64,000 nucleotides of DNA from contig JBGAUM010000001.1 in assembly GCA_044228625.1 (NCBI GenBank), forward strand, positions 42,331-106,330, written 5' to 3'. The DNA comes from UKL13-2 sp044228625 (GTDB lineage: Bacteria; Pseudomonadota; Gammaproteobacteria; Burkholderiales; Usitatibacteraceae). Position 1 is the first letter of the stretch. Each line of letters opens with the position of its first letter. Made by a program: the position numbers and the translations under genes. The notes under the pieces were generated by a model. The model ran no database searches. It worked only from the letters and a program-made list of their open reading frames with translations, and had not been told where the DNA came from. This document shows positions 7,974 to 16,614 of the stretch, in pieces.

Positions 7974-8755
7974 TGCTCCCCTTCGTCTGGCACAGCACCG
8001 TAAATGTCGAACTCGAAATAGCGGTCCTGCACTTGGCGATAGGTGCCATCAGCGCGCAGGGCGCGGATCGCGGAATCGAATTCGGATTTCAAAGCTGAAT
8101 CGGTACGGCGCAATGCGATGCCGGCGCCCGCGCCAAAGTACTTCGGGTCTGTGAAAGGCGAACCAGCCAGCTCGAATTGGCGCCCGCGTTTGGACTTGAG
8201 AAATCCTTCACCGGCCACCACCGCATCGGTCAATGCGGCGTCCAGCCGTCCGGCAATGAGGTCGAGGAACACGTCGTCCAACTTGTTGTAGCGCACGACC
8301 AAGGCGGCCTTGAAGATGTCCGTGGCAAACCGGTCGTGCGTGGTGCCGCGCTGCACACCAATGCGTTTGCCTGCAAGGCCCTGCGGCGTGGGATCGAGTT
8401 GTGTGCCGCGCTTGATCAGGAGCCGCGCGGGCGATTGGTAGTATTTCACTGTGAACGCTACTTGTTTCTTGCGCTCCTCGGTGATCGACATTGAGGCGAT
8501 CACGGCGTCGATCTTGCCCGCCTGCAGCGCCGGGATCATGCCGTCGAACGGCAATTGCACCCACTCGCAGCTTGCTTGGATCCGCGCACACAGCGCGGCG
8601 CCGATATCAATGTCGAACCCGCGCACCACGCCATCAGGATCGAGCCGGCTGAACGGCGGGTACGATCCTTCGACGCCGATGCGCAGCGTGCGCGCCTGCG
8701 TGCTTGCACTGGCAAGCACGATCAGCGCCCAGGCCGCGACACGCAGAAGCGTCAT
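7970..8755 (-). CDS. aotJ: Periplasmic arginine/lysine/ornithine-type binding protein
   Basis: The 261-residue solute-binding protein of family 3 (HisJ/ArgT/AotJ) starts at ATG 8755, overlapping the cyanophycinase stop by 4 bases. A Sec signal peptide MTLLRVAAWALIVLASASTQA is cleaved before RTLRIGVEG. Ligand-binding landmarks are IGVEGSYPPFS, GFDIDIGAALCARI, IASMSITEERKKQVAFT, IGVQRGTTHDRF and LDAALTDAVVA. The same frame stays open far upstream, but that part lies inside the cyanophycinase and has no family resemblance. The coupling to cyanophycinase suggests the ligand is arginine or possibly beta-Asp-Arg itself. Confidence 0.9.
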   Translation of the reverse strand: MTLLRVAAWALIVLASASTQARTLRIGVEGSYPPFSRLDPDGVVRGFDIDIGAALCARIQASCEWVQLPFDGMIPALQAGKIDAVIASMSITEERKKQVAFTVKYYQSPARLLIKRGTQLDPTPQGLAGKRIGVQRGTTHDRFATDIFKAALVVRYNKLDDVFLDLIAGRLDAALTDAVVAGEGFLKSKRGRQFELAGSPFTDPKYFGAGAGIALRRTDSALKSEFDSAIRALRADGTYRQVQDRYFEFDIYGAVPDEGEQ

Positions 8756-10023
8756 GGCTTCGCCTTCGCCGGCGGCAACGGTTGATACAGCGGCGATGCC
8801 ATCAGTACCGGCGTGATGTCGAGGCCCATATTGACCACCGTGAACTCCTCGCCCAAGCGGCTGCTCGGTGCGTAGCCGTGCGTGTCTTTGCGTTTGTAGA
8901 GCCGGAATTCGACGCCGTGATTCTTGGCATCGCGCTCGCTCGGCCGGAACGCGAGGCCAAAAGCTTCGCGCTTGGGGCTGTCCAGCAACGTGGACAAGGT
9001 ATTCACGAACGCGCGGTCGGCAAGCATGTCGGTGGCAAAGGCTACGTCGCGGTAATATGGGTTGAAATCCTTGGCGTTTGGGTCGATCAGGCGCGCTACC
9101 CGCGACGGCGAGGGCGTGACCTTTCGTGTGGACACATCGAAGCGGTCGCCGCGATCGAGCAAATGCACGATGACGCCGGTTGCCGCGAACGGTGCCGTGG
9201 AGCCAACCTTGGCTTCGATGAGATCGGCGACGATGACACCGCCGGGCCCCACCACCTCGAACGTATTGCCGCGTGAAAAGACGGCCGTGTTTTCTTCCAC
9301 GCCAACGGCCAACGTATATCCCGCCGCATGCATGGCCGGCAGCAGGCGTCCGATGCGGCCGCGCTTGATGAAGTGCTGGTCGGTCATGTACGCGGGGCCC
9401 ACGAAGCCGAGACCGCGATCGAGATGTTTTGACTTCTCGATGCCCTCCTGCATCACGCCAAGGACATCGGAAATTTCCCGGATCATGGTCGTGGACATGA
9501 TGGCTGCGCCCGCGCTCGACCCGGCGACGACCCCCCCGCGCGTTTGCAGTGCGCGAATCTCCTTCAACAGGGGCGTGTCCGTGCCGTCCTTTTCCAATAA
9601 CACAGTCGTGATGCGTTCCTGCGTGCCTCCGGTGAAATAAATGCCGCGCGCCAAGCGCACCTTGGCCAGCCATTCGGGATCGCGCACCAGGCGCGCGGCG
9701 TCCTGGCCCTTCCAGCGCGGCGAGAGGGGAATCGCCTCGGCTGCGGCGCCATATTGTTTCAGTGTGTCGATGATGTCTTGCGCCGACTTCTCCGGAGACT
9801 CGGCCGCTGCGGGAATGATCAGCCAGCGCGCATCCTTGCCTCCCGCTTCGGTCACCAGGCGCGTCCACACCGGCGCGTTGTCGGCGCGCAAGGCACCGCC
9901 GATGACGGCGGCCGTGCCTTGCGCGAATGCGGGCGCGCATCCGAATGCGGCAAGTGAGGCGAGCAGCGCGGCCTGGCAGGCCGTGGCGGCCCGGCGCGTG
10001 AGGAGAGTGTGGAAATCGTTCAT
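8752..10023 (-). CDS. cphE: Exported cyanophycinase (peptidase family S51)
   Basis: The 423-residue protein starts at ATG 10023 with a Sec signal peptide ending at AFA-QG (residue 34), so it acts outside the cytoplasm. Cyanophycinase is a serine exo-peptidase that cuts the Asp backbone of cyanophycin to release beta-Asp-Arg dipeptides. The nucleophile elbow is visible as GGVVAGSSAGAAIMS with the probable catalytic Ser170. The substrate-site region YFTGGTQERI at about 129-138 and LDRGLGFV...DQHFIKRGRIGRLLPAM are also typical. A cysteine at residue 29 does not fit a good lipobox. It heads the aot operon with a 4-base overlap onto aotJ, and a TonB receptor diverges from it. An extracellular CphE is known from cyanophycin-degrading pseudomonads; cytoplasmic CphB is the alternative but lacks a signal peptide. 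Confidence 0.9.
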   Translation of the reverse strand: MNDFHTLLTRRAATACQAALLASLAAFGCAPAFAQGTAAVIGGALRADNAPVWTRLVTEAGGKDARWLIIPAAAESPEKSAQDIIDTLKQYGAAAEAIPLSPRWKGQDAARLVRDPEWLAKVRLARGIYFTGGTQERITTVLLEKDGTDTPLLKEIRALQTRGGVVAGSSAGAAIMSTTMIREISDVLGVMQEGIEKSKHLDRGLGFVGPAYMTDQHFIKRGRIGRLLPAMHAAGYTLAVGVEENTAVFSRGNTFEVVGPGGVIVADLIEAKVGSTAPFAATGVIVHLLDRGDRFDVSTRKVTPSPSRVARLIDPNAKDFNPYYRDVAFATDMLADRAFVNTLSTLLDSPKREAFGLAFRPSERDAKNHGVEFRLYKRKDTHGYAPSSRLGEEFTVVNMGLDITPVLMASPLYQPLPPAKAKP

Positions 10024-10068
10024 GTGGGCGCGGATATTGACACACCGCGCTGCGGGCGGCGATACCCG

Positions 10069-10110
10069 CGCGCGGCTTGCGTAACTCGCTGTCGCATTTG
10101 CGCAAGTCGC
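10069..10110 (+). promoter_or_regulatory. Second candidate ArgR operator in the cyanophycinase/TonB intergenic region
   Basis: On the plus strand TGTCGC (10090-10095) is followed by 8 bases, AA (10104-10105) and GTCGC. It is preceded by AA-CTCGC at 10083-10089, giving a 21-base direct repeat (cttgcgtaactcgc against tttgcgcaagtcgc, 11 of 14 identical). The upstream TGTCGC position (10069-10074) is degenerate. It lies 46-87 bases before the cyanophycinase start, in the opposite orientation to the site at 10161-10202, so it could act as a repressing or looping site. Confidence 0.4.
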
Positions 10111-10160
10111 CATTTCCATCGCCGGTGCACCAAAGACGGGCGTTGCGGAAAAGTGACGCC

Positions 10161-10202
10161 GCTTTTTTCAAACTTGCGACACGCTTTTTTGGCGATGCGA
10201 CT
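10161..10202 (-). promoter_or_regulatory. ArgR operator, two tandem half-sites
   Basis: On the minus strand the sequence is AGTCGC-N8-AA-N5 followed immediately by TGTCGC-N8-AA-N5. This is the Pseudomonas ArgR consensus at every fixed position except one base of the first half-site. The two 21-base copies are plainly repeated by eye (CGCTTTTTT...GCGAC twice). The site is 138-179 bases upstream of the cyanophycinase start and 141-182 upstream of the TonB receptor start, so it could control both. No experimental data; the call rests on pattern and on the nearby argR. Confidence 0.7.
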
Positions 10203-10219
10203 GGCGGGTCCCAACCCCC

Positions 10220-10247
10220 TTTTCAAGCACGCTGCCGCGATTACACT
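10220..10247 (+). promoter_or_regulatory. Possible sigma70 promoter for the TonB receptor
   Basis: TACACT at 10242-10247 resembles a -10 box, with a poor TTTTCA -35 element 16 bases upstream at 10220-10225. If used, the leader is about 90 nt and the ArgR operator at 10161-10202 falls just upstream of -35, where an AraC-family activator would bind. This is a weak prediction. Confidence 0.3.
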
Positions 10248-10342
10248 GCGTCCGACCTGTCCGGCCTGCATTTCCGGGCGCGCCGAATTTATTCGCACTC
10301 GATCCCCACACTCGACCCCTTACAAACCGGAGCACATCCCTC

Positions 10343-13126
10343 ATGCATCGCTTCCGCTTTCCCTTGAAATCCTCCGCCGCTGCGATAGCGTCCGCACTGG
10401 CCTCTGTTGTTGTGCACGCGCAAGCGCCGGATGCGGCACAGCCGACCAAACTGGATAAGGTCGAAGTGACCGGATCCTCCATCAAGCGGATCGACGGTGA
10501 GGCCGCCTTGCCCGTCCTGACGGTCAGCAAAGAGGACATCGACAAGATCGGTGTGACGACGGCCGCGGAGTTGCTGCAAAAGATCTCTTCCAACGTGGGC
10601 GGCCTGACGGATGGCGCAAGCATTACGGACCAGGCCGGTGCACAACGCGGTTTCAACGCAGCGAACTTGCGCGGCTTGGGCGTTTCGAGCACGTTGGTCC
10701 TGCTGAATGGACGCCGCTTGGCCAACTTCGCCTCGCCTGGCGACAACAGCGGGGTGGACCTAAACAACATTCCGGCGGGTGCGATCGAGCGTGTGGAGGT
10801 CCTCAAGGACGGCGCGTCAGCGATCTACGGCACCGACGCCATGGGCGGCGTGATCAACTTCATCACGCGCCGCGATTACCAAGGCGCGGAAATCAAGCTG
10901 TACGCCGCAGACACTGAACAGGGTGGCGCGAGCAAGACGAGCGTGACCGCTTCCGCCGGCTTCGGCAATCTCACCAAGGACGGCTTCAATGTCTGGGGCG
11001 CGGTGGATATGGAAAGGCTTGGTTCCCTGCGCTCCAGCCAGCGCGACTTCATCAAGGAGTATGACCTCCCCGGGCGCCTGGCTCCGCAATTGTCCAGCAA
11101 CTCGTTTCCGGCGAACGTGGATTTGAGCTCGGCGCAACTGACGGCCCTGAACAATTTTGTGCGCGCCAATCCCACGACGGCACTGCGCGGCACCAACGCG
11201 GACGGCACCTGGAATCCCGGCGGCCCCAACAGCGGTTCGCGGCGCGTCAACTTCGCGCGCACTTCGTGCACGGGTGGCGACAATCCCAACTCAGTCGCGC
11301 CGACCGGCCCCGGCGGCCGCGAAGGGTGCAGCTACAACTACATGGGCGACACGGAAATCTATCCGGAGTCGGAGAAGAAGAACTTCGTGGGTCGCGCATC
11401 GTTCCAGTTGTCCGGCGATCACCAGGTGTTTGTCGAAGGCCTGTGGAGTGAAACCAAGACCGACTATGCGGCATCGCCTGCAACCTCCGGAAGCATCAGC
11501 GCCGCCACCGGTATCGTCCTTCCTGCCTCCCTGCAGGCGGTGACAGGCATCACCACGCCTGTCGCATTCCGCTTCCGCTTGACCGATGCTGGAAACCGCA
11601 CCAGCCGTGTGGAAAGCACGTCGACCCGCGTGGTAGTGGGCGCCAACGGTTCATTCAGCGGCTGGGACTACGATGCCGCCATCAATCAAAGCGTGAACGA
11701 AGCGACGGATGAAAACCTGAAGGGATGGGTCTCGCGCTCCCGCATGCTGGCGGGCATTGCCAGCGGTGCATACAACCCGTTCGCGCTGTCGACCGCCGCC
11801 GGACGCGCGTTCATGGATTCGATCCAGCTCTCCGGCGCCGCGCGCATTTCCAAAGGCACAGCGACGATCGTCGATGGCAAGTTGACGCGTACGTTGTCGC
11901 GCCTCGAAGGGGGCGACGTGGTGCTTGCGATCGGTGCAGAAGCGCGCCGCGAGGTCACCGAATTCCGCGCCACGGATGTCTTGAAAAGCAACGACGTCCA
12001 GGGAGACCGTGCGAGCTCAGGCGCCTTGCTCGCAGACACCCGCAACACGCGCAACGTGCAGGGCGCCTATGTGGAAGTCGTCGCGCCGTTCACCAAGCAG
12101 TGGGAAGGGCAATTCGCGCTGCGCCAGGACCGCTATGAGGGTGTGTACGATGCGGCGCTCAACATCACCACACCGAAGCTCAATTCGACCAACCCCAAGG
12201 TCGGTGTGAGCTACCGACCGGACAAGACGCTGTTGTTCCGTGGATCGTATGGGACCGGCTTCCGCGCACCGTCGATTTCCGAAATGTTCCGTCCGGTTCG
12301 CGCCGGCATTACGGCCAGCTTCGTGCGCGATCCCGTGTCCGGCGAAGTGGGGCAATTGCCGGTGGATCGATTCTCCAACCCGAATCTCAAGCCCGAGAAG
12401 TCCAAGCAGTTCAATATCGGCGTGGTGTTCGAACCTTCACGCACCTGGAGCGGCAGCCTCGATTACTGGACGATTCGCAAATCCGACATCATTTCCGAGA
12501 TTGGCGAAGAAACGATCTTCAGCAATCCGGTGTACTACAACGATCCGACGATCGTGCGCCGATTTTCGGATGGCTTTGTCGATGTCATCCGCGTGACGAA
12601 GGAGAACCGCGGTAAGCTCAATACGGCCGGTTTCGATGTGGCCTTGCGTTGGCGCGGAGAGAACGGCCCGATGGGCCGGTTCGGCGCCGATTTGGTCGGC
12701 ACCATCGTCACCGAGTACAAGTTCGCCACCGATCCACGCTCGCCGCTGGTCGATGGACTCGGACGCTTCCGCGACGACAAGGCGGTTCAGCGCTGGCGTC
12801 ACAAGTTGAGCCTCGATTGGGATCGCGGCCCGTTCGGCTTGACGCTCACCAACACCTTCATGTCCGGCTATCGCGACCAGAACGTCCCGGGTCTGGCCGC
12901 ACCGGAGTGGAGTGATCGCGACGTCAAGGCGTACTCTCTTTGGGACCTGACCGGCAGCTACAGCTTTTCGCGGAACCTGCGCCTGCGGGCCGGCGTGCTG
13001 AACCTGGCTGATACCGCACCGCCGTTCACCAACCAGTCACGCTATTTCCAGGTGACCTACGATCCGACGTATGGGGATCCGCGCGGCCGGTCATACTTTG
13101 TGTCGCTCCTCTACTCGTTCAAGTAA
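10343..13126 (+). CDS. TonB-dependent outer-membrane receptor
   Basis: The 927-residue protein has a signal peptide ending near VVVHAQ, then a TonB-box-like KLDKVEVTGSSIKR. A plug domain follows (AELLQKISSNVGG, NLRGLGVSSTLVLLNGRRLA, IERVEVLKDGASAIYGTDAMGGVINFIT), and then a 22-strand-type barrel ending in the aromatic tail SLLYSFK. TonB receptors pull large or scarce ligands across the outer membrane using TonB-ExbBD energy. The gene is divergent from the exported cyanophycinase and shares its control region, so cyanophycin fragments or beta-Asp-Arg are plausible ligands. That is inference: the barrel sequence does not itself name the substrate. A ribosome site GGAG precedes the ATG. Confidence 0.92.
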   Translation: MHRFRFPLKSSAAAIASALASVVVHAQAPDAAQPTKLDKVEVTGSSIKRIDGEAALPVLTVSKEDIDKIGVTTAAELLQKISSNVGGLTDGASITDQAGAQRGFNAANLRGLGVSSTLVLLNGRRLANFASPGDNSGVDLNNIPAGAIERVEVLKDGASAIYGTDAMGGVINFITRRDYQGAEIKLYAADTEQGGASKTSVTASAGFGNLTKDGFNVWGAVDMERLGSLRSSQRDFIKEYDLPGRLAPQLSSNSFPANVDLSSAQLTALNNFVRANPTTALRGTNADGTWNPGGPNSGSRRVNFARTSCTGGDNPNSVAPTGPGGREGCSYNYMGDTEIYPESEKKNFVGRASFQLSGDHQVFVEGLWSETKTDYAASPATSGSISAATGIVLPASLQAVTGITTPVAFRFRLTDAGNRTSRVESTSTRVVVGANGSFSGWDYDAAINQSVNEATDENLKGWVSRSRMLAGIASGAYNPFALSTAAGRAFMDSIQLSGAARISKGTATIVDGKLTRTLSRLEGGDVVLAIGAEARREVTEFRATDVLKSNDVQGDRASSGALLADTRNTRNVQGAYVEVVAPFTKQWEGQFALRQDRYEGVYDAALNITTPKLNSTNPKVGVSYRPDKTLLFRGSYGTGFRAPSISEMFRPVRAGITASFVRDPVSGEVGQLPVDRFSNPNLKPEKSKQFNIGVVFEPSRTWSGSLDYWTIRKSDIISEIGEETIFSNPVYYNDPTIVRRFSDGFVDVIRVTKENRGKLNTAGFDVALRWRGENGPMGRFGADLVGTIVTEYKFATDPRSPLVDGLGRFRDDKAVQRWRHKLSLDWDRGPFGLTLTNTFMSGYRDQNVPGLAAPEWSDRDVKAYSLWDLTGSYSFSRNLRLRAGVLNLADTAPPFTNQSRYFQVTYDPTYGDPRGRSYFVSLLYSFK

Positions 13127-13189
13127 GGGCAGCGCTTCACCACCGGCGACCGCAACGGTGGTGCGGTGAATTCGCAAGGAGTTCGCGCA

Positions 13190-13219
13190 AAATCCCCACG
13201 CTCAGGCGTGGGGATTTTT
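13190..13219 (+). terminator. Rho-independent terminator after the TonB receptor
   Basis: A perfect stem (ATCCCCACGC paired with GCGTGGGGAT, loop TCAG) is followed by a T-run, about 65 bases after the receptor stop codon. Confidence 0.85.
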
Positions 13220-13263
13220 GTTTCTTGGCAGCCGCCTTTGAATACACGCGTTAGCATGTCCAC

Positions 13264-14070
13264 ATGGTTGCGCACCTGCATTCCCTGCGTCCATTGGCCC
13301 TAGAGTACCTGCGCATTGCCGATGCGCGGGCGAAGTGTGCAGCCGTTCGCAGCACTGGCTGGGCCGAGCGGCCCGTCGAGACGGGGCAGCGAATCGTCTG
13401 CCCGGTGCCCCTGCCGGGACGGAGTGAAAAGCCTGAGCTGGTCTTGCCCCAGCGAGTCCCGCAACGCTCCATCGCAACGCCCCACGGCCGCGCGGCGCTG
13501 GTGCATGCACTGGCACACATTGAACTCAACGCCGTCAACCTTGCACTCGACATCGTGTGGCGGTTCGAGGGTCTGCCTGAGGCGTTCTACCGTGATTGGG
13601 TGGGCGTGGCCAGCGAGGAAGCGCTGCATTTCGAATTACTCGAGGCGCACCTCACCACACTTGGACATCGCTATGGCGACTTCCCCGCGCACAACGGCCT
13701 GTGGGACATGGCTGAAAAGACCGTCGACGATGTGCTTGCCCGTCTGGCCCTGGTGCCGCGTGTGCTCGAAGCGCGCGGCCTTGACGTCTCGCCGGGCATC
13801 CGCGACAAGCTGCTCAGCGTGGGAGACCACGCGGGCGCGGCGATCCTGCAGCGCATCCTCGACGACGAGATCGGCCACGTGGCGATCGGCAATCGCTGGT
13901 TCCGCGCGCTGTGCGCAGCGCGTGGCGAGGATCCACAATCGTTCGAAGCGCGCGAACGCGCGTTGCGTGATGCACCGAAGCCAAAAGGCCCGTTCAATCG
14001 AGAGGCACGGCGGCGTGCGGGTTTTTCCGAGGATGAACTTCAGGCATTGGAGCTTGGCGCGCCTTCGTGA
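13264..14070 (+). CDS. DUF455 ferritin-like protein
   Basis: The 268-residue protein matches the DUF455 (ferritin-like, MiaE-related fold) family. Putative diiron ligands occur as glutamates and histidines in AHIELNAVNLALDIVW, SEEALHFELLEAHL and DDEIGHVAIGNRWF. No signal peptide, so cytoplasmic. Biochemical function of the family is not known to me. It starts just after the TonB receptor terminator and appears to be a single-gene unit; no clear ribosome site precedes the ATG at 13264. The 216 bases that follow hold nothing I can recognise. Confidence 0.85.
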   Translation: MVAHLHSLRPLALEYLRIADARAKCAAVRSTGWAERPVETGQRIVCPVPLPGRSEKPELVLPQRVPQRSIATPHGRAALVHALAHIELNAVNLALDIVWRFEGLPEAFYRDWVGVASEEALHFELLEAHLTTLGHRYGDFPAHNGLWDMAEKTVDDVLARLALVPRVLEARGLDVSPGIRDKLLSVGDHAGAAILQRILDDEIGHVAIGNRWFRALCAARGEDPQSFEARERALRDAPKPKGPFNREARRRAGFSEDELQALELGAPS

Positions 14071-14286
14071 GCAAAGGTCCAATGCTGGCGCGGTACGCAG
14101 GCCGACAACGGCTTGGAGTAACCGCAAATAGTCGGGTTTTTGCGTGCAGGCTGGTGAACTCCTCGGGGGCGAGCCGGCCATGCGGTAGACGCCGTCGCGC
14201 AGTGGATCGGGGAACTGCCTAGACACAGAACAGCGGATTACGGTAATTTACCGGCGAGAATCCCCGGAATCACCAAACGGATCGAT

Positions 14287-16569
14287 TTGAACTCGCAGCC
14301 AGCGCAGCCGATGCGTTCTTCCCTCGAAAACACCCCCGCCCTCTTGCGGCCATTGACCGGGATCGTCTGGACGCTGCTCGTGGTGGCGGCTGGCCTTGCG
14401 GTGTTCAACTTGGTGTTTGGCTTGTTTGCCACCGGCCTGGTCAGTGCGGTCACGGCCCTGTTGATCGCGCTGGCCTTGCGGTGGGTGCGGGCTGGTCGCC
14501 TGCAGGATGGTGCCACGCTGGCGTTCTTCAGCATTGGCGCCGGTACCCTCCTGTTCATGTGGGTGGCCAACGGAACGCGTGACTATGCGATGGCTGGCGT
14601 ACCTGCGTTGATTTTCGCCGGCTGCGTTTTTCTCGACCGATCACGCTACTGGGGATTGGCGGCGATGCTGTGTCTGGGCGTCAGCTTCATCGGTGTGGCG
14701 GAAGTGATGGGCTGGCGCGCGTCGCACCTGCCGCAGCTGACAACCTGGTCTTCGCTCGTGAACCTGTGGATCACGCTGGCGGGCACCGCGGTAGGCGGGC
14801 GCGCCCTGATGGAGGGTGTGCAGAGGTCATTTGCCCGCGAACGCGAGCTAAGCGGTGCATTGCAGACGACGTCAGACCGAATGGCGCGCATTTTCCGCTC
14901 CAGCCAGGACGCCATCGTGATTTCGAGCCTCCAGGACGGTACCTATGTCGATGTCAACGACGCGTACCTCGACATGTTCGGCTATACGCGCGACGAAGTC
15001 ATCGGACAAAGCGCGCTGGCGCTCGGCGTGTGGGAGGAACCCCTGGAGCGCCAGCAGTTCGTGAAAATTCTTGGCAGTGCGAAGCGCGTGCGCGAATTCG
15101 AAGCGCGGCTCAAGAAGAAGAATGGTGACGTGATTGAGGTGCTGCTCTCCGGCGAACTACAGGATATCGACGGTTTGCCCTGCGCCATCATTTCCACATC
15201 TGATGTGACCGCGCGGCGCAAAGCCGAACGTCGTGCTGAATACCTGATGACGAGGGATGCGACCACAGGGCTTCCTAACCGCGCACTCGCGCTGGATCGC
15301 TTGCACCGGTTGGTTGATGGTTCGAAATCGGGGGGCGATTGGATTGCCGTTGTTTTGGTCGGAATTGACCGGTTCAAGCGCGTAAACGAGGCGGGTAGCC
15401 GGAGCGCCGGAGATGCTGTGCTTCGTGAAACCGCCGAACGTCTACGCCCGCTGGCGGGTGAGGCTGGTACGCTAGCCCGAGTGGGTGGCGACGAGTTCCT
15501 GTTGATTTCGCGGATTGCGCCGGGCCTGCGCAGTGTCGAGTCTCTGGCGGGACAAGTGGTTCGCTTGTTTGATCAGCCGTTTTCCATCGGAAGCCAAGTG
15601 TATCGACTCAGTGCCAGCGTGGGCGTGAGCCTGCATCCAAACGATGCCGTCGAGGCGGAGAAACTTCTCCAATACGCCGACACGGCGCTTCGCGCGGCCA
15701 AGGACGAGCAACGCGGCGGATTCCGCCTGTTTGAGCAAATCATGGGAGAGCGGTTGCGCGACCGGCTCAAGATTGAGAGCCGGCTGCGGGAAAGCGTCGG
15801 CGGCCCCACCCTGTGGCTTGCCTACCAGCCCAAGTTTGACCTTCGTACGCGGGAACTGACCGGCATGGAGGTGCTCTCGCGGTGGCGGCATCCGGAGCTG
15901 GGAGATGTTGCACCCACGACCTTCATCGGGATCGCCGAGGAATCCGGCTTGATTCATGAACTGGGCGAATGGGTTCTAGACTCGGCGTGCGCGCAATTGG
16001 CTACTTGGCAGCGCGCGGGCTTGCCGACGGTTCCGTTGGCGATCAACCTTTCGGCTCGCCAGTTGGATTCCAAACTCCCCAGCGCATTGGCGGCGTGTAC
16101 CGTCAAGCATGGGGTAGCTCCCGAATTGCTCGAACTGGAAGTCACGGAAACGGTCTTGATTGCCCGGCCGGAATCTGCACGGCGAGTGCTAGAGCAAATT
16201 GCGCACAATGGGAATCGCGTGTTGCTAGACGACTTTGGCGTGGGTTACTCCTCGCTTTCCTACGTCAAACAACTGCACATCGATGGAATCAAGATCGACC
16301 GGTCCTTTGTGGAGGAAATTGGTGAAAGCCGGCAGGATCGCGCGATCGTTGCGGCGATATCCGGACTGGCCCACGGCCTCGGGCTCCGCGTCGTCGCGGA
16401 AGGCGTGGAGTCGGCGGGGCAACTTGAGGTCTTGCGCGAGTTGGGATGTGACGAAGCCCAGGGATTTCATTTGTGCAGGCCGCAACCCGCAGATGATGTG
16501 GCGCGGGAATTCCTGATGCAGCGGAAATTGGCGGCAATAGAGGCCCCCAAGACAGGCGTCTTGCATTAG
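14287..16569 (+). CDS. Membrane PAS-GGDEF-EAL cyclic-di-GMP protein
   Basis: The 760-residue protein (TTG start at 14287; ATG at 14311 is an alternative eight residues in) has about five N-terminal membrane segments. A PAS domain follows at roughly 195-315 (RIFRSSQDAIVISSLQDGTYVDVNDAYLDMFGYT), then GGDEF and EAL. The cyclase motif is intact (ARVGGDEFLLI), but there is no RxxD inhibitory site five residues before it, and the usual DxLT reads DATT. The phosphodiesterase signature is EVL rather than EAL (GMEVLSRW), with LEVTETV, DDFGVGYSSLSYVK, KIDRSFV and VVAEGVES retained. EVL occurs in working enzymes, so phosphodiesterase activity is likely. It is convergent with the cyclic-nucleotide-binding gene. 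Confidence 0.92.
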   Translation: MNSQPAQPMRSSLENTPALLRPLTGIVWTLLVVAAGLAVFNLVFGLFATGLVSAVTALLIALALRWVRAGRLQDGATLAFFSIGAGTLLFMWVANGTRDYAMAGVPALIFAGCVFLDRSRYWGLAAMLCLGVSFIGVAEVMGWRASHLPQLTTWSSLVNLWITLAGTAVGGRALMEGVQRSFARERELSGALQTTSDRMARIFRSSQDAIVISSLQDGTYVDVNDAYLDMFGYTRDEVIGQSALALGVWEEPLERQQFVKILGSAKRVREFEARLKKKNGDVIEVLLSGELQDIDGLPCAIISTSDVTARRKAERRAEYLMTRDATTGLPNRALALDRLHRLVDGSKSGGDWIAVVLVGIDRFKRVNEAGSRSAGDAVLRETAERLRPLAGEAGTLARVGGDEFLLISRIAPGLRSVESLAGQVVRLFDQPFSIGSQVYRLSASVGVSLHPNDAVEAEKLLQYADTALRAAKDEQRGGFRLFEQIMGERLRDRLKIESRLRESVGGPTLWLAYQPKFDLRTRELTGMEVLSRWRHPELGDVAPTTFIGIAEESGLIHELGEWVLDSACAQLATWQRAGLPTVPLAINLSARQLDSKLPSALAACTVKHGVAPELLELEVTETVLIARPESARRVLEQIAHNGNRVLLDDFGVGYSSLSYVKQLHIDGIKIDRSFVEEIGESRQDRAIVAAISGLAHGLGLRVVAEGVESAGQLEVLRELGCDEAQGFHLCRPQPADDVAREFLMQRKLAAIEAPKTGVLH

Positions 16570-16614
16570 GCAGCGGCGAGCGTCAGGCGAACTCGCGCCT
16601 TCGAGTCGAACGAG

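Noticed and set aside
7970..10171. A single 733-codon frame that could suggest a fusion ending in the binding protein
   Set aside because: Only the last 261 codons have family motifs and a signal peptide; the rest is antisense-free out-of-frame reading of the cyanophycinase gene and is Arg/Gly/His-rich.
10024..10342. Riboswitch or small RNA in the cyanophycinase/TonB gap
   Set aside because: No conserved riboswitch-like structure is recognisable; direct repeats there are explained by the regulator sites.
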